64,000 nucleotides of DNA from Rhodosalinus halophilus (GTDB lineage: Bacteria; Pseudomonadota; Alphaproteobacteria; Rhodobacterales; Rhodobacteraceae). The stretch is from NCBI RefSeq assembly GCF_003298775.1, contig NZ_QNTQ01000005.1, positions 186,001 to 250,000 of the forward strand. Reading direction: 5' to 3'. This document shows, piece after piece, positions 1 to 8,060 of this stretch. Positions within the stretch are counted from its first letter, which is position 1; each line of letters opens with the position of its first letter. A program made the translations under genes and the position numbers. The notes below the pieces were generated by a model. The model was not told the DNA's origin, made no database searches, and worked only from the letters and a program-made list of their open reading frames with translations.

Positions 1-372
1 CTCGCCCTCCGTCCCGCCGATGCGCGCCGCCAGCTCCGCGTCGATCCGCTCCTCGGTGCAGGAGATCAGCCGATAGTCGGTGTCGCGCGCGAACTGCAGG
101 ATCTGGTCGATGGTGCCGTAGCTCTGCACGAAGGCGCCGCGCGCGCTCTGCCGGATCACGGTGCTGCCTGCGCCCTGCCGTCGCGCGACCAGCCCCTCGT
201 TCTGCAGCCGTCGCAGCGCCTCGCGCACGGTGAAGCGGCTGGCTCCGAACTCGCGGCAGAGCTCCGCCTCCGACGGCAGGCTGCCACCCACGGGATACTC
301 GCCGCGACCGATGCGCCCGCGCAGCGTGTCCAGGATCTCCTGATACCGCGCGGTCCTGCGTTCCTGCCCCAT
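1..372 (-). CDS. GntR-family (HutC-type) transcriptional regulator, C-terminus cut by window edge
   Basis: The first 124 residues are visible, beginning MGQERRTARYQEILDTL. Residues about 8-75 form a GntR winged helix: SLPSEAELCREFGASRFTVR is the recognition-helix region, followed by EALRRLQNEGLVARRQGAGS. The next stretch (SYGTIDQILQFARDT) resembles the linker into a UTRA/HutC effector domain, which continues outside the window. It lies upstream of and in the same orientation as nothing else visible, but it borders the catabolic island. Two palindromes of the form TTGTCYGGACAA at 1745 and 10989 are good operator candidates for this protein (inference). The effector is unknown. Confidence 0.9.
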   Translation of the reverse strand, partial: MGQERRTARYQEILDTLRGRIGRGEYPVGGSLPSEAELCREFGASRFTVREALRRLQNEGLVARRQGAGSTVIRQSARGAFVQSYGTIDQILQFARDTDYRLISCTEERIDAELAARIGGTEGE

Positions 373-410
373 CACCCCCGTCCCGAAAGGCGCCGCCTCC
401 TGGTGGCTAC

Positions 411-427
411 CGTGCGATAACCGCACG
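411..427. promoter_or_regulatory. Short inverted repeat between monooxygenase and GntR gene
   Basis: CGTGCG and CGCACG are separated by five bases (ATAAC). The repeat lies after the monooxygenase stop (465) and before the GntR start (372), both on the minus strand. There is no T-tract, so it is a weak terminator at best; an operator or nothing functional is also possible. Confidence 0.3.
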
Positions 428-464
428 ATCCGCCGATGGCAAACCCCGATACCCGCGCAGGCGC

Positions 465-1667
465 TCAGGCCACCTCTTCGAGATCGCGCAGCGACTGGAT
501 CATCGAGGAGCGCATGACATAGGCCTTGTGCCGGGCGGGGTCCGCCACCGTCGCGCGCAGCTCGTCGTGGAAGCGGCGGCGCTCCTCGGGATCGGTGGTG
601 TTGAGGATCTGCCGGTTCCTGAGCGCCTGCGCCTGCACGGTCTCCAGCGCGACCTTGCGGCGCTGGCGCTCGTAGCGGCCCATCGCGGCAAGCTCCGCGC
701 CGTGCCAGACGGCCTCCAGCTTCTCGGTCAGGTTCATCGCGTCGTGGATGCCGCCGTTCATCCCCATGCCGCCCAGCGGGTTGTTGAGATGCGCGGCGTC
801 CCCGGCGAGGAAGATGCGGCCCTGCACGTAGGCCTCGGCCACCCGCTCGTGCACGCGGTAGGCGGTCTTGTGCACCACGTCGTAGCGACCGGGCTTGGGC
901 AGCACCGCCTGCAGCCGCGCCTCGACGTGCTCGGGGTCGAGGATTTCCGCGTCGGTCTGCGACGGGTCGGTGGGCAGCAGCACGCGCCACAGGCTGGGCG
1001 TCCGCAGGAGCACCAGCCATTCCTCGGGGTCCGAGACATAGGCGATATTGGCGAGATCCGGGATCGCCTGGTCGTAGCGGAAATGGGTCGAGAGCGAGAG
1101 GAAGATCTCGGGGATCGTCATCCCCTCGAAGTTGACGCCCAGCGCCTTGCGCACGACCGACCGCGCGCCGTCCGCCCCGATCAGGAAGCGCCCGCGGAAG
1201 CTCTCGCGGCTGCCGTCCTCGCGCACCGCGCCCACGGTCACGCCATCCTCGTCCTGCGCGATCTCGTCGGCGCGGATGTCGGTGACGAGGTCGGCGTCGG
1301 GGTGGTCGTCCACCAGCGCGCGGAGCGCGCGGGTCAGCTTCCACTGCTCGCACTGCAGGCGGTAGGGGTGGTTGGTCTCTCCCTCCAGCAGGCCGAGGTC
1401 GAAGGTGGCGATCACCCCTTCCTTGCGGTCGCGGAACTGCCAGTGCGGGCAGATCAGCCCCTGCGCGATCAGCTGCTCGGTCACGCCGAAACGGTCGAGC
1501 ATGTCGAGCGTCGGCGGATGGAAGGTCGAGGCGCGCAGATCCTCGGCGAGGTCAGAGGTCGCCTCGAGCAGCGTCACCGGAATCCCCCGGCTCAGCAGCG
1601 ACACCGTCGCCACGAGGCCCACGGGCCCCGCCCCCACCACGATCACCTGTTCGTCGCCTTGCGCCAT
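465..1667 (-). CDS. FAD-dependent class A aromatic monooxygenase
   Basis: A 400-residue protein with all three fingerprints of the PHBH/UbiH-like flavin monooxygenases: the N-terminal dinucleotide fold VIVVGAGPVG (residues 8-17), the DG motif FLIGADGARSVVR near 160, and the GD motif GRIFLAGDAAHLNNPLGG near 285. Such enzymes hydroxylate aromatic rings using NAD(P)H and O2. A purine-rich ribosome binding site (GGAGGCAGGGGG) precedes the ATG. It is divergent from the liv-type importer, with a likely GntR operator in the gap. Substrate is unknown; no ring-cleaving dioxygenase is visible nearby. Confidence 0.88.
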   Translation of the reverse strand: MAQGDEQVIVVGAGPVGLVATVSLLSRGIPVTLLEATSDLAEDLRASTFHPPTLDMLDRFGVTEQLIAQGLICPHWQFRDRKEGVIATFDLGLLEGETNHPYRLQCEQWKLTRALRALVDDHPDADLVTDIRADEIAQDEDGVTVGAVREDGSRESFRGRFLIGADGARSVVRKALGVNFEGMTIPEIFLSLSTHFRYDQAIPDLANIAYVSDPEEWLVLLRTPSLWRVLLPTDPSQTDAEILDPEHVEARLQAVLPKPGRYDVVHKTAYRVHERVAEAYVQGRIFLAGDAAHLNNPLGGMGMNGGIHDAMNLTEKLEAVWHGAELAAMGRYERQRRKVALETVQAQALRNRQILNTTDPEERRRFHDELRATVADPARHKAYVMRSSMIQSLRDLEEVA

Positions 1668-1744
1668 CGCCCCCTGCCTCCGCCCTGATCATGCCTGCAT
1701 CGCGGGCGATCGTATTTTCCGGCCCGGCGGTGTCAAAGGAAAAA

Positions 1745-1756
1745 TTGTCTGGACAA
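1745..1756. promoter_or_regulatory. Putative GntR operator, site 1
   Basis: TTGTCTGGACAA, arms TTGTC/GACAA around a two-base centre, in the divergent gap between the monooxygenase (start 1667) and livH (start 1840). The arm pattern fits operators of HutC/FadR-superfamily GntR proteins. A copy differing at one central base occurs at 10989-11000 in the island's other divergent gap. Confidence 0.6.
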
Positions 1757-1839
1757 GTTGGCGGGCGATGTGAACGATGCAGGCAACGACAAGCGGCAGA
1801 GCGCCGCGGGGAGGTCAGAATGCGCAAGGTGCAGGCGAC

Positions 1840-2757
1840 ATGCTGATCGTGCAGCAGGTGCTGAACGGGCTGATGCTGGGCGGCATCTACGTGGCGGTGG
1901 CGGTGGCCTTCACGCTGACCATCGGCATCCTGAATTTCCTCAACTTCACGATTCCGACGCTCTTCATGCTCGCCGGCATGATCGGCTGGTCGGTGTCCTT
2001 CTACGGGCTGCCCTTCGGCATGTCCGAACCGCTGGGCTGGATCCCCTCGCTGGCCATCGGCATCCTCTGCGCCATCGTCGCCTCGCTGATCGTCGAGCGC
2101 TTCACCTATCGCTACTTCAAGGCGAAACACGGCGACGCCACCGAGCATGCGATCCCGCTGGTCTCGTCGCTGGGGTTCCTGCTGATCTTCGAATACATGA
2201 TCCTGATCGCGCACGGCTCGGACCCGCGCGGCTTTCACACCCCCTTCGGCGATCTGAACTGGCGCGTCGCGGGCCTCGTCATCTCGATCCCGCAGGTCGT
2301 GGGGCTGATCGTGTCGCTGGCTATCGTGGCCGGGCTGTCGGTGCTGCTTGCGCGGAGCAAGCTGGGCCGCGCCCTGCGCGCCACGGCCGAAAAGCCCGAC
2401 ACCGCCGTGCTCATGGGGGTCGAGGTCAACCGCATCGTGCCCATCGTCTTCATCATGACGGGCCTTCTCTGCGGGCTGGCCGGCGCGCTTTTCGCGGTCA
2501 ACTACGGCGAGGTCTCGCCCTTCATGGGCGAGCAGGTGGGCACCAAGGCCATCGCCGGCATGGTGCTGGGCGGGCTGGGCTCGGTCTGGGGCGCGGTCGC
2601 GGGCGGGCTGATTGTGGGGCTGACCGAGACCTTCTCGATCTACTTCTTCGGCGCGACCTCGGCGCAGGTGACGATCTGGGGCCTGCTGCTGGTGATCCTG
2701 CTGATCCGCCCCAAGGGGCTTTTCGGGCACAACGCCATCGGCAAGGGCAAGTTCTGA
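1840..2757 (+). CDS. livH: Branched-chain amino acid-type ABC transporter permease
   Basis: A 305-residue polytopic membrane protein starting MLIVQQVLNGLMLGGIYVAV, typical of LivH permeases of about 290-310 residues. Hydrophobic segments run throughout and the EAA-like loop FIMTGLLCGLAGALF precedes the last spans. I chose the ATG at 1840, which follows an AAGGTG sequence, over an upstream ATG at 1777 that would add a non-conserved, hydrophilic leader. It forms one operon with the next four genes, so it is the first membrane subunit of a HAAT-family importer. The ligand may be an aromatic acid rather than an amino acid given the neighbours (inference). Confidence 0.9.
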   Translation: MLIVQQVLNGLMLGGIYVAVAVAFTLTIGILNFLNFTIPTLFMLAGMIGWSVSFYGLPFGMSEPLGWIPSLAIGILCAIVASLIVERFTYRYFKAKHGDATEHAIPLVSSLGFLLIFEYMILIAHGSDPRGFHTPFGDLNWRVAGLVISIPQVVGLIVSLAIVAGLSVLLARSKLGRALRATAEKPDTAVLMGVEVNRIVPIVFIMTGLLCGLAGALFAVNYGEVSPFMGEQVGTKAIAGMVLGGLGSVWGAVAGGLIVGLTETFSIYFFGATSAQVTIWGLLLVILLIRPKGLFGHNAIGKGKF

Positions 2758-3605
2758 TGTCGGGATACCTGTCGGGTGTCATCGCGATCCTGGGGATCAA
2801 CGTGATCTTTGCCTACGGCATCTTCGTGACCGCCGCGGCGGGGCAGCTGAACCTGGGCGGCGCGGGCTTCCAGGCCATCGGGGCCTACGGCGCAGCGATC
2901 CTGTCGCTGGAATTCGGGCTGGGCATCTGGGCGGCCATCGCGGCGGCCACCGTGATCGGCGGGCTGATCGGCTTCCTGATCGCCTTTCCGATCCTGAGAA
3001 CCCGGGGCGTCTACATGGTGCTCGCCACCTTCGCCTTCGCGCAGGTGGTGGTCGGGATCGTGCTGAACTCCAACTACCTGGGCGGGTCGATGGGCCTGAT
3101 CATGTCGGACTACATCGAGACGGGGGCGATCATCTGGGCCACGCTGGGCGTCATCCTCTTCGTCTTCTACCTGATGTCCACGCCGATGGGCCTTGCCATG
3201 CGTGCGGTGCACGACGACGAGCCGGTGGCCGACCTTATGGGGGTGAACAACCGCGCGGTGCAGGTCGCGGCCTTCGCCCTGGGCGGCGCGATCACGGGGC
3301 TCTCGGGCGCGCTCTACGCCTATTACTTCGGCTTCGTCGAGGTGCAGTATTTCAACGCGCTGCTGTCGATCTTCGTGCTGCTCTACGTGCTGATCGGGGG
3401 CACGCAGACGGCCTGGGGGCCGCTGGTGGGCGCGGGCTTCTTCACCCTGATCCCCGAGGCGCTCCGGATGGGCGAGGACTGGCGCTTCCTGATCTTCGGC
3501 GTGCTGATCGTCGCGATGATGATCCTGCGCCCCGAGGGGATCGTGACCCGCGACGCGGTGGATCGGATCCGGGCGCGGCTCAGCCCGCGGGCGCGCGATG
3601 CCTGA
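2757..3605 (+). CDS. livM: Branched-chain amino acid-type ABC transporter permease
   Basis: A 282-residue LivM-type permease (MSGYLSGVIAILGINVIFAYG) with about eight hydrophobic segments and the family-typical stretch AAGQLNLGGAGFQAIGAYGAA near the N-terminus. The start overlaps the livH stop by one base (TGATG), indicating translational coupling. Together with the LivH-type subunit it forms the transmembrane channel of the importer. Confidence 0.92.
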   Translation: MSGYLSGVIAILGINVIFAYGIFVTAAAGQLNLGGAGFQAIGAYGAAILSLEFGLGIWAAIAAATVIGGLIGFLIAFPILRTRGVYMVLATFAFAQVVVGIVLNSNYLGGSMGLIMSDYIETGAIIWATLGVILFVFYLMSTPMGLAMRAVHDDEPVADLMGVNNRAVQVAAFALGGAITGLSGALYAYYFGFVEVQYFNALLSIFVLLYVLIGGTQTAWGPLVGAGFFTLIPEALRMGEDWRFLIFGVLIVAMMILRPEGIVTRDAVDRIRARLSPRARDA

Positions 3606-4374
3606 TCCGATCCTCGAGCTCGACGGCGTGGGCAAGCACTTCGGCGGGGTCGTGGTGCTGCAGGACGTGAGCTTTCACGTCGCGCGCGGTGCGCGGCACG
3701 CACTGATCGGGCCGAACGGTGCGGGCAAGACGACGCTCTTCAACGTGATCTCGGGCGTCTTTCCGCCCGACGAAGGCACCGTGAAGCTGAACGGCCGCGA
3801 CCTGGCCGGCGTGCCCTCGCGCAGGCGGATCGCGATGGGCATGGCGCGCAGCTTTCAGAACATCCGCCTGATGCCTCACCTGTCTGTGGTCGAGAACGTG
3901 ATGCTGGGCCAGCACGCGCGGCAGGGGCTGCTGGGCCAGCTCAAGCCGGTGGGCCTTCTGCCCCAGGCGCGCGAGCGGCGCGCGGCACTCGACCTGCTCG
4001 ACGCCTTCGGGCTCGATGCCTATCCGGGGCAGGTGGTGGCCAACCTGCCCTACGGCATCCGCAAGAAGATCGAGGTGGTGCGCGCCCTGATGGCCGAGCC
4101 CGAGCTTCTGCTGCTCGACGAGCCGGCGGCGGGCCTCAATCCGACCGAGACGGCGGCGCTGCGCGACTTCCTGATGGAGGTGAGCGCGCGGGGTGTCACC
4201 CTTCTGGTGGTCGAGCACGACATGCCCTTCGTCAACAGCCTCTGCGAACATGTCACCGTGATGAACTTCGGCCGCCTGATCTATGACGGCACGGCCGCCG
4301 GCGTGCGCGAGGACGAGGCGGTGCTCGAGGCCTATCTCGGCCACCGCAGGAAGGGGGCCACCAATGCTGCTTGA
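3598..4374 (+). CDS. livG: ABC transporter ATP-binding protein, LivG type
   Basis: A 258-residue ATPase. Walker A is GPNGAGKT (about residues 38-45), the Q-loop lies at ARSFQNIRL, the degenerate signature LPYGIRKKIEVVRAL is typical of LivG, Walker B is LLLLDEPAAGLN and the switch histidine is in VVEHDM. The start overlaps the livM stop by eight bases. It powers uptake with the LivF-type ATPase that follows. Confidence 0.93.
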   Translation: MPDPILELDGVGKHFGGVVVLQDVSFHVARGARHALIGPNGAGKTTLFNVISGVFPPDEGTVKLNGRDLAGVPSRRRIAMGMARSFQNIRLMPHLSVVENVMLGQHARQGLLGQLKPVGLLPQARERRAALDLLDAFGLDAYPGQVVANLPYGIRKKIEVVRALMAEPELLLLDEPAAGLNPTETAALRDFLMEVSARGVTLLVVEHDMPFVNSLCEHVTVMNFGRLIYDGTAAGVREDEAVLEAYLGHRRKGATNAA

Positions 4375-5083
4375 GGTGGCGGGCCTCGACCTGCGCTATG
4401 GCGCGACGCACGCGGTCAAGGGCGTGAGCCTGACCGTCGGTGAGGGCGAGATCGTGACCGTGCTGGGGGCCAACGGCGCCGGCAAGTCCTCGCTGCTGAA
4501 GGCCATCGCGGGGGCGGAGAAGCCCACCGGCGGCACGATCCAATTCAATGGCCGCGACATCACCGGGCGCGGCGCCTCGCAGCGGGTGCGCGACGGGCTG
4601 GTGCTGGTGCCCGAGGGGCGGCAGATCTTCGTCTCGCTCTCGGTCGAGGAAAACCTGCTGATGGGCGCCTACACCCGGTCGGGCGCGGAGGTCGCGCGCG
4701 ACGCCGAGGAGATCTTCGACCGCTTCCCCAACCTCGAGGCGCGGCGGCACGCCCCGGCCTCGGTCCTGTCGGGCGGCGAGCAGCAGATGCTGGCGGTGGG
4801 CCGCGCGCTGCTGGCGCGGCCGAAGCTGATGATGCTGGACGAGCCCTCGCTGGGCCTGTCGCCCATCGTGGTGGACCAGCTGTTCGACCTGATCGCGGAG
4901 CTCAACGCGCAGGGCCTGTCGATCCTGCTGGTCGAGCAGAACACTCAGATGGCACTCGAGGTCGCCTCGCGCGGCTACGTTCTGGAACTGGGCGCGCTGC
5001 GCGCCGAAGGCACCGCGGAAGAGCTGGCCGCCGACGCGAGCCTCGTCGAGGCCTACCTCGGCAATGCCGAAGACGCGGCATGA
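4364..5083 (+). CDS. livF: ABC transporter ATP-binding protein, LivF type
   Basis: A 239-residue ATPase starting MLLEVAGLDLRYGATHAVKG. Walker A is GANGAGKS, the signature is LSGGEQQMLAVGRAL, Walker B is LMMLDEPSLGLSP and the H-loop position carries Q (LVEQNT), as is usual in LivF. The start lies 11 bases inside livG, so the two ATPases are translationally coupled. Confidence 0.93.
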   Translation: MLLEVAGLDLRYGATHAVKGVSLTVGEGEIVTVLGANGAGKSSLLKAIAGAEKPTGGTIQFNGRDITGRGASQRVRDGLVLVPEGRQIFVSLSVEENLLMGAYTRSGAEVARDAEEIFDRFPNLEARRHAPASVLSGGEQQMLAVGRALLARPKLMMLDEPSLGLSPIVVDQLFDLIAELNAQGLSILLVEQNTQMALEVASRGYVLELGALRAEGTAEELAADASLVEAYLGNAEDAA

Positions 5084-5120
5084 GGGACAATGACAAGAAC
5101 CCAACAGTGGAGGCTGTGAC

Positions 5121-6314
5121 ATGAGGATGAAGACGACGCTCCTTGCCGCCTGCGCGGCGGCGATCTCCTGGGCCGGCGTGGCCGCGGCGCAGGAGACGCT
5201 CAAGCTCGGCCATATCGTGCCGCGCTCCGGCCCGCTGAAGGGGCCGGGCGAGCCCTCGATCGCCGCCATCGACATCGCGGTGGAAGAGATCAACGCCGCG
5301 GGCGGCGTGAACGGCAAGCCGCTCGAGATCGTGCGCTTCGACAGCGCCTCGGACCCCAAGCAGGCGGCCTTGGGGGCGCGCACGCTGGCCAAGGACGAGG
5401 GCGTGCTGGCGATCATCGGCCCCTTCTCGACCGGCGAGGCGGCGGTGGCCTTCAACGTGGCCGAGCGCGAGAAGCTGGTGATGATGTCCAACGCCTCCTC
5501 CGCGCCGGGGCTGACCGACGGCAAGGAATGGGCCTGGCGGATCACCGAGGACGAGGGCAAGCAGTTCACCCGTCTGCTCGAGACGCTGGAGAAGATGGAC
5601 ATCCCGCGCGCCTCGGCCGAGATCGTCTATGTCTCGGACGAGCGGATCGCCAACGTGGTGGGCACGCAGCTCTACCCTGCCCTGCTCGAGGCCTACGGCA
5701 TCCCGCACGGCGAGCCGGTGGCGATCACCTACAAGAGCTTCGACCTCGCCCCGCAGATCGCGCCCGTGGTGCAGACGGACCCCGACCTCGTGGCGGTCGC
5801 GGGTCTGCCCGAGAACGCGGCCAAGACCATCCGCGAGCTCAAGCGGCAGGGCTTCGACGGCCGGATGATCGGCAGCCAGGTCTTCTCCGACCCCAACATC
5901 CTGGAGCTTTTCGGCGATCTGGCCGAGGGCACGACCTTCATGGCCGGCTTCCACAAGGACAGCTCGCCCGAGGCGGCCGAGTTCGACGCCAGGTTCATCG
6001 AGGCCACGGCCGAGATGGGCATCCGCAAGCTGGGCGCGCATCACTCCGACGCGCAGAGCTACGATGCCGTCCATCTCTTCGCCAAGGTGATGGAGGAACA
6101 GGGCATCACCGGCGATCCCGCGAAGCTGGAGGAAGAGCGCCTGGCTATCCGCGAGGGGCTGAAAGACGTCACCTTCTCGGGCGTGCTGGGCGAGAACCTG
6201 TGCTTCGCCGGTGGTGACGCGGAGCTGCCCGGCTATGTCATCACCATCGAGAACGGCGAGTGGAAGCTGATGGACAGCCACCCGGCCGATCCCTGCGACG
6301 ACACCGCAAGCTGA
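5121..6314 (+). CDS. ABC transporter substrate-binding protein, LivK/Leu-Ile-Val-binding type
   Basis: A 397-residue periplasmic binding protein of the type 1 fold. The signal peptide is MRMKTTLLAACAAAISWAGV ending in AAA-Q, so cleavage is expected around residue 24. The mature protein begins with LKLGHIVPRSGPLKGPGEPS, the usual first ligand-binding loop of this family, followed by INAAGGVNGKPLEI. A GGAG ribosome binding site lies ahead of the ATG. It is last in the importer operon and is followed by a strong terminator at 6322-6355. Confidence 0.9.
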   Translation: MRMKTTLLAACAAAISWAGVAAAQETLKLGHIVPRSGPLKGPGEPSIAAIDIAVEEINAAGGVNGKPLEIVRFDSASDPKQAALGARTLAKDEGVLAIIGPFSTGEAAVAFNVAEREKLVMMSNASSAPGLTDGKEWAWRITEDEGKQFTRLLETLEKMDIPRASAEIVYVSDERIANVVGTQLYPALLEAYGIPHGEPVAITYKSFDLAPQIAPVVQTDPDLVAVAGLPENAAKTIRELKRQGFDGRMIGSQVFSDPNILELFGDLAEGTTFMAGFHKDSSPEAAEFDARFIEATAEMGIRKLGAHHSDAQSYDAVHLFAKVMEEQGITGDPAKLEEERLAIREGLKDVTFSGVLGENLCFAGGDAELPGYVITIENGEWKLMDSHPADPCDDTAS

Positions 6315-6321
6315 CGCATCG

Positions 6322-6355
6322 GGGACCGCGGCGCGCGCCGCGGTCCCGTCTTTTT
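6322..6355 (+). terminator. Intrinsic terminator after the ABC importer operon
   Basis: A perfect 26-base palindrome (13-base arms, GGGACCGCGGCGC and its complement) followed by GTCTTTTT. It ends only two bases before the next ATG at 6358, so it also occupies the space where that gene's ribosome binding site would be. Confidence 0.88.
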
Positions 6356-6357
6356 CC

Positions 6358-8043
6358 ATGACTGACGGTCCCCCCCTCATCGCCGCCGAGACCTATCTCT
6401 CGGCCATGGCCGATTTCGGCGTCGAGGTGATCTACGCCACCTCCGGCACCGATTTTCCCTCCATCGCCGAAGCCTACGGGCGCGCCCCGCAGCGCGGCTG
6501 GGACCTGCCCGAGGCGCTGGTCTGCCCGCACGAGAACCTCGCCGTGGCGATGGCGCATGGTCACGCGCTGGTCACCGGGACGCCGCAGGCGGTGATGGTG
6601 CATGTCTCGGTCGGCACCTCCAACATGGTCGCGGGCGCGATGAACGCCGCGCGCGACCAGGTGCCGATGCTGCTGACCGCCGGGCGCACGCCGGTCAGCG
6701 AGGACCCCGAGCCGCCCGGCAGCCGCTCGCGCTTCATCCACTGGGCGCAGGAGATGTTCGATCAGGCGAGCCAGCTGCGCGAGGCGGTGAAATGGGACTA
6801 CGAGTTGCGCCGCGGCGATCAGGCCGAGGCGGCGCTCGCCCGCGCGCTGGAGGCCGCGCAGGCCCCGCCGCCCGGTCCCGTCTATCTCTCGCTGCCGCGC
6901 GAGGTGCTGGCGGAGGAGGTGCCGTCGCGCCCGCGCCGGCGGCCCACCCCGGTCGCGCCCCCTGCCCCGGATCCTGACGCCGTGGACCGGCTGGCCGGCG
7001 CGCTGCGCCGGGCCGATCTGCCGCTGCTGGTCACGCAGAACCTTGGCCGCGACCCGGCGGCGGTGGCGGCGCTGGAGGACCTGGCGGCGCGCTGGGCGCT
7101 GCCCGTGGTCCCCTTCAACGCCCGCAGCATGTGCTTTCCTTCCGACCACCCCATGCATCTGGGCCACGAACCGGGGGAGTTGCTGGGGGCCGCCGACCTG
7201 ATCCTGACCGTGGCCTGCGACGTGCCCTGGATCCCGAAGGTCGCCGCGCCCGCGGCGGAGGTGACGCATTGGGAGATCGGGCTCGATCCGCTCTACCTCG
7301 GCTACCCGATGCGGAGCTTTCCGGCCGAGGGCGCGATTCAGGCGGCTCCCGCGGCGGTGCTGCGCGCGCTCATGGAGGCCGCGGGGCCGGTGGGCGACGC
7401 CGCCCCGCGGGTCGAGGCGCGGCGCTCGCGGCTTGCCGACCTGCGCGCCAGGCGCATTGCGGCGCTGGACGCGGCGGGCGCCGGGCCGGAACTCACCGCC
7501 GCCTCGGCCAGCCGCGCGCTCGCGGAATGCCTGCCGGCGGATGCAACCGTCACCAACGAATACACCTTCCAGATCCCGCAGGGGCGGTTCACCCGGCCCG
7601 GTTCGGTGCACGGTCTCAGCCCCGCGGGCGGGCTTGGCTGGGGCTTCGGCGCGGCGCTGGGGATGAAGAAGGGGGGTCTTACCGGCCCGGTCGTCGCGAT
7701 GCTGGGCGACGGTGCCTACATGTTCAACAACCCCTCCGCCTGCCACTGGGCGGCAGAGGTGCATGGGCTGCCGGTGCTGGCGGTGATCTTCAACAACCGC
7801 CGCTGGGGGGCGGTGCGCAACTCGACGCTCGCGATGTATCCGCAGGGCGCCTCGGCGGCGGAGGACGGCATGTTCCTGGCCGATCTCTCCCCCTCGCTCG
7901 ACCACGCCGCCATCGCCCGCGCGCACGGGGCCGAGGCCTGGGACGTCCGCAGTCTCGACGAGATCCCGGCGGCGATGGACGGCGCGCTTTCGGCGCTCGC
8001 CGGAGGGCGGCAGGCGCTGATCGCGCTGCATCTGCCGACGTAG
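6358..8043 (+). CDS. Thiamine pyrophosphate-dependent enzyme (acetolactate synthase/benzoylformate decarboxylase-like)
   Basis: A 561-residue TPP enzyme with the usual three domains: N-terminal PYR domain with the cofactor-activating glutamate at E59 (CPHENLAVAMAHG), central domain about 195-345, and C-terminal PP domain with the TPP/Mg signature GDGAYMFNN...FNNRRWG near residue 450. Such enzymes decarboxylate 2-keto acids or join them to an acceptor; the exact reaction cannot be read off. The ATG at 6358 directly follows a terminator hairpin, leaving no normal ribosome binding site. An internal start at 6403 (MADFGVE) is possible but would trim a conserved helix. Confidence 0.85.
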   Translation: MTDGPPLIAAETYLSAMADFGVEVIYATSGTDFPSIAEAYGRAPQRGWDLPEALVCPHENLAVAMAHGHALVTGTPQAVMVHVSVGTSNMVAGAMNAARDQVPMLLTAGRTPVSEDPEPPGSRSRFIHWAQEMFDQASQLREAVKWDYELRRGDQAEAALARALEAAQAPPPGPVYLSLPREVLAEEVPSRPRRRPTPVAPPAPDPDAVDRLAGALRRADLPLLVTQNLGRDPAAVAALEDLAARWALPVVPFNARSMCFPSDHPMHLGHEPGELLGAADLILTVACDVPWIPKVAAPAAEVTHWEIGLDPLYLGYPMRSFPAEGAIQAAPAAVLRALMEAAGPVGDAAPRVEARRSRLADLRARRIAALDAAGAGPELTAASASRALAECLPADATVTNEYTFQIPQGRFTRPGSVHGLSPAGGLGWGFGAALGMKKGGLTGPVVAMLGDGAYMFNNPSACHWAAEVHGLPVLAVIFNNRRWGAVRNSTLAMYPQGASAAEDGMFLADLSPSLDHAAIARAHGAEAWDVRSLDEIPAAMDGALSALAGGRQALIALHLPT

Positions 8044-8060
8044 CGGCTCGACCCAGGCCC

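Noticed and set aside
161-343. Plus-strand open frame of 60 codons at the left edge
   Set aside because: It is the antisense shadow of the GntR winged-helix gene.
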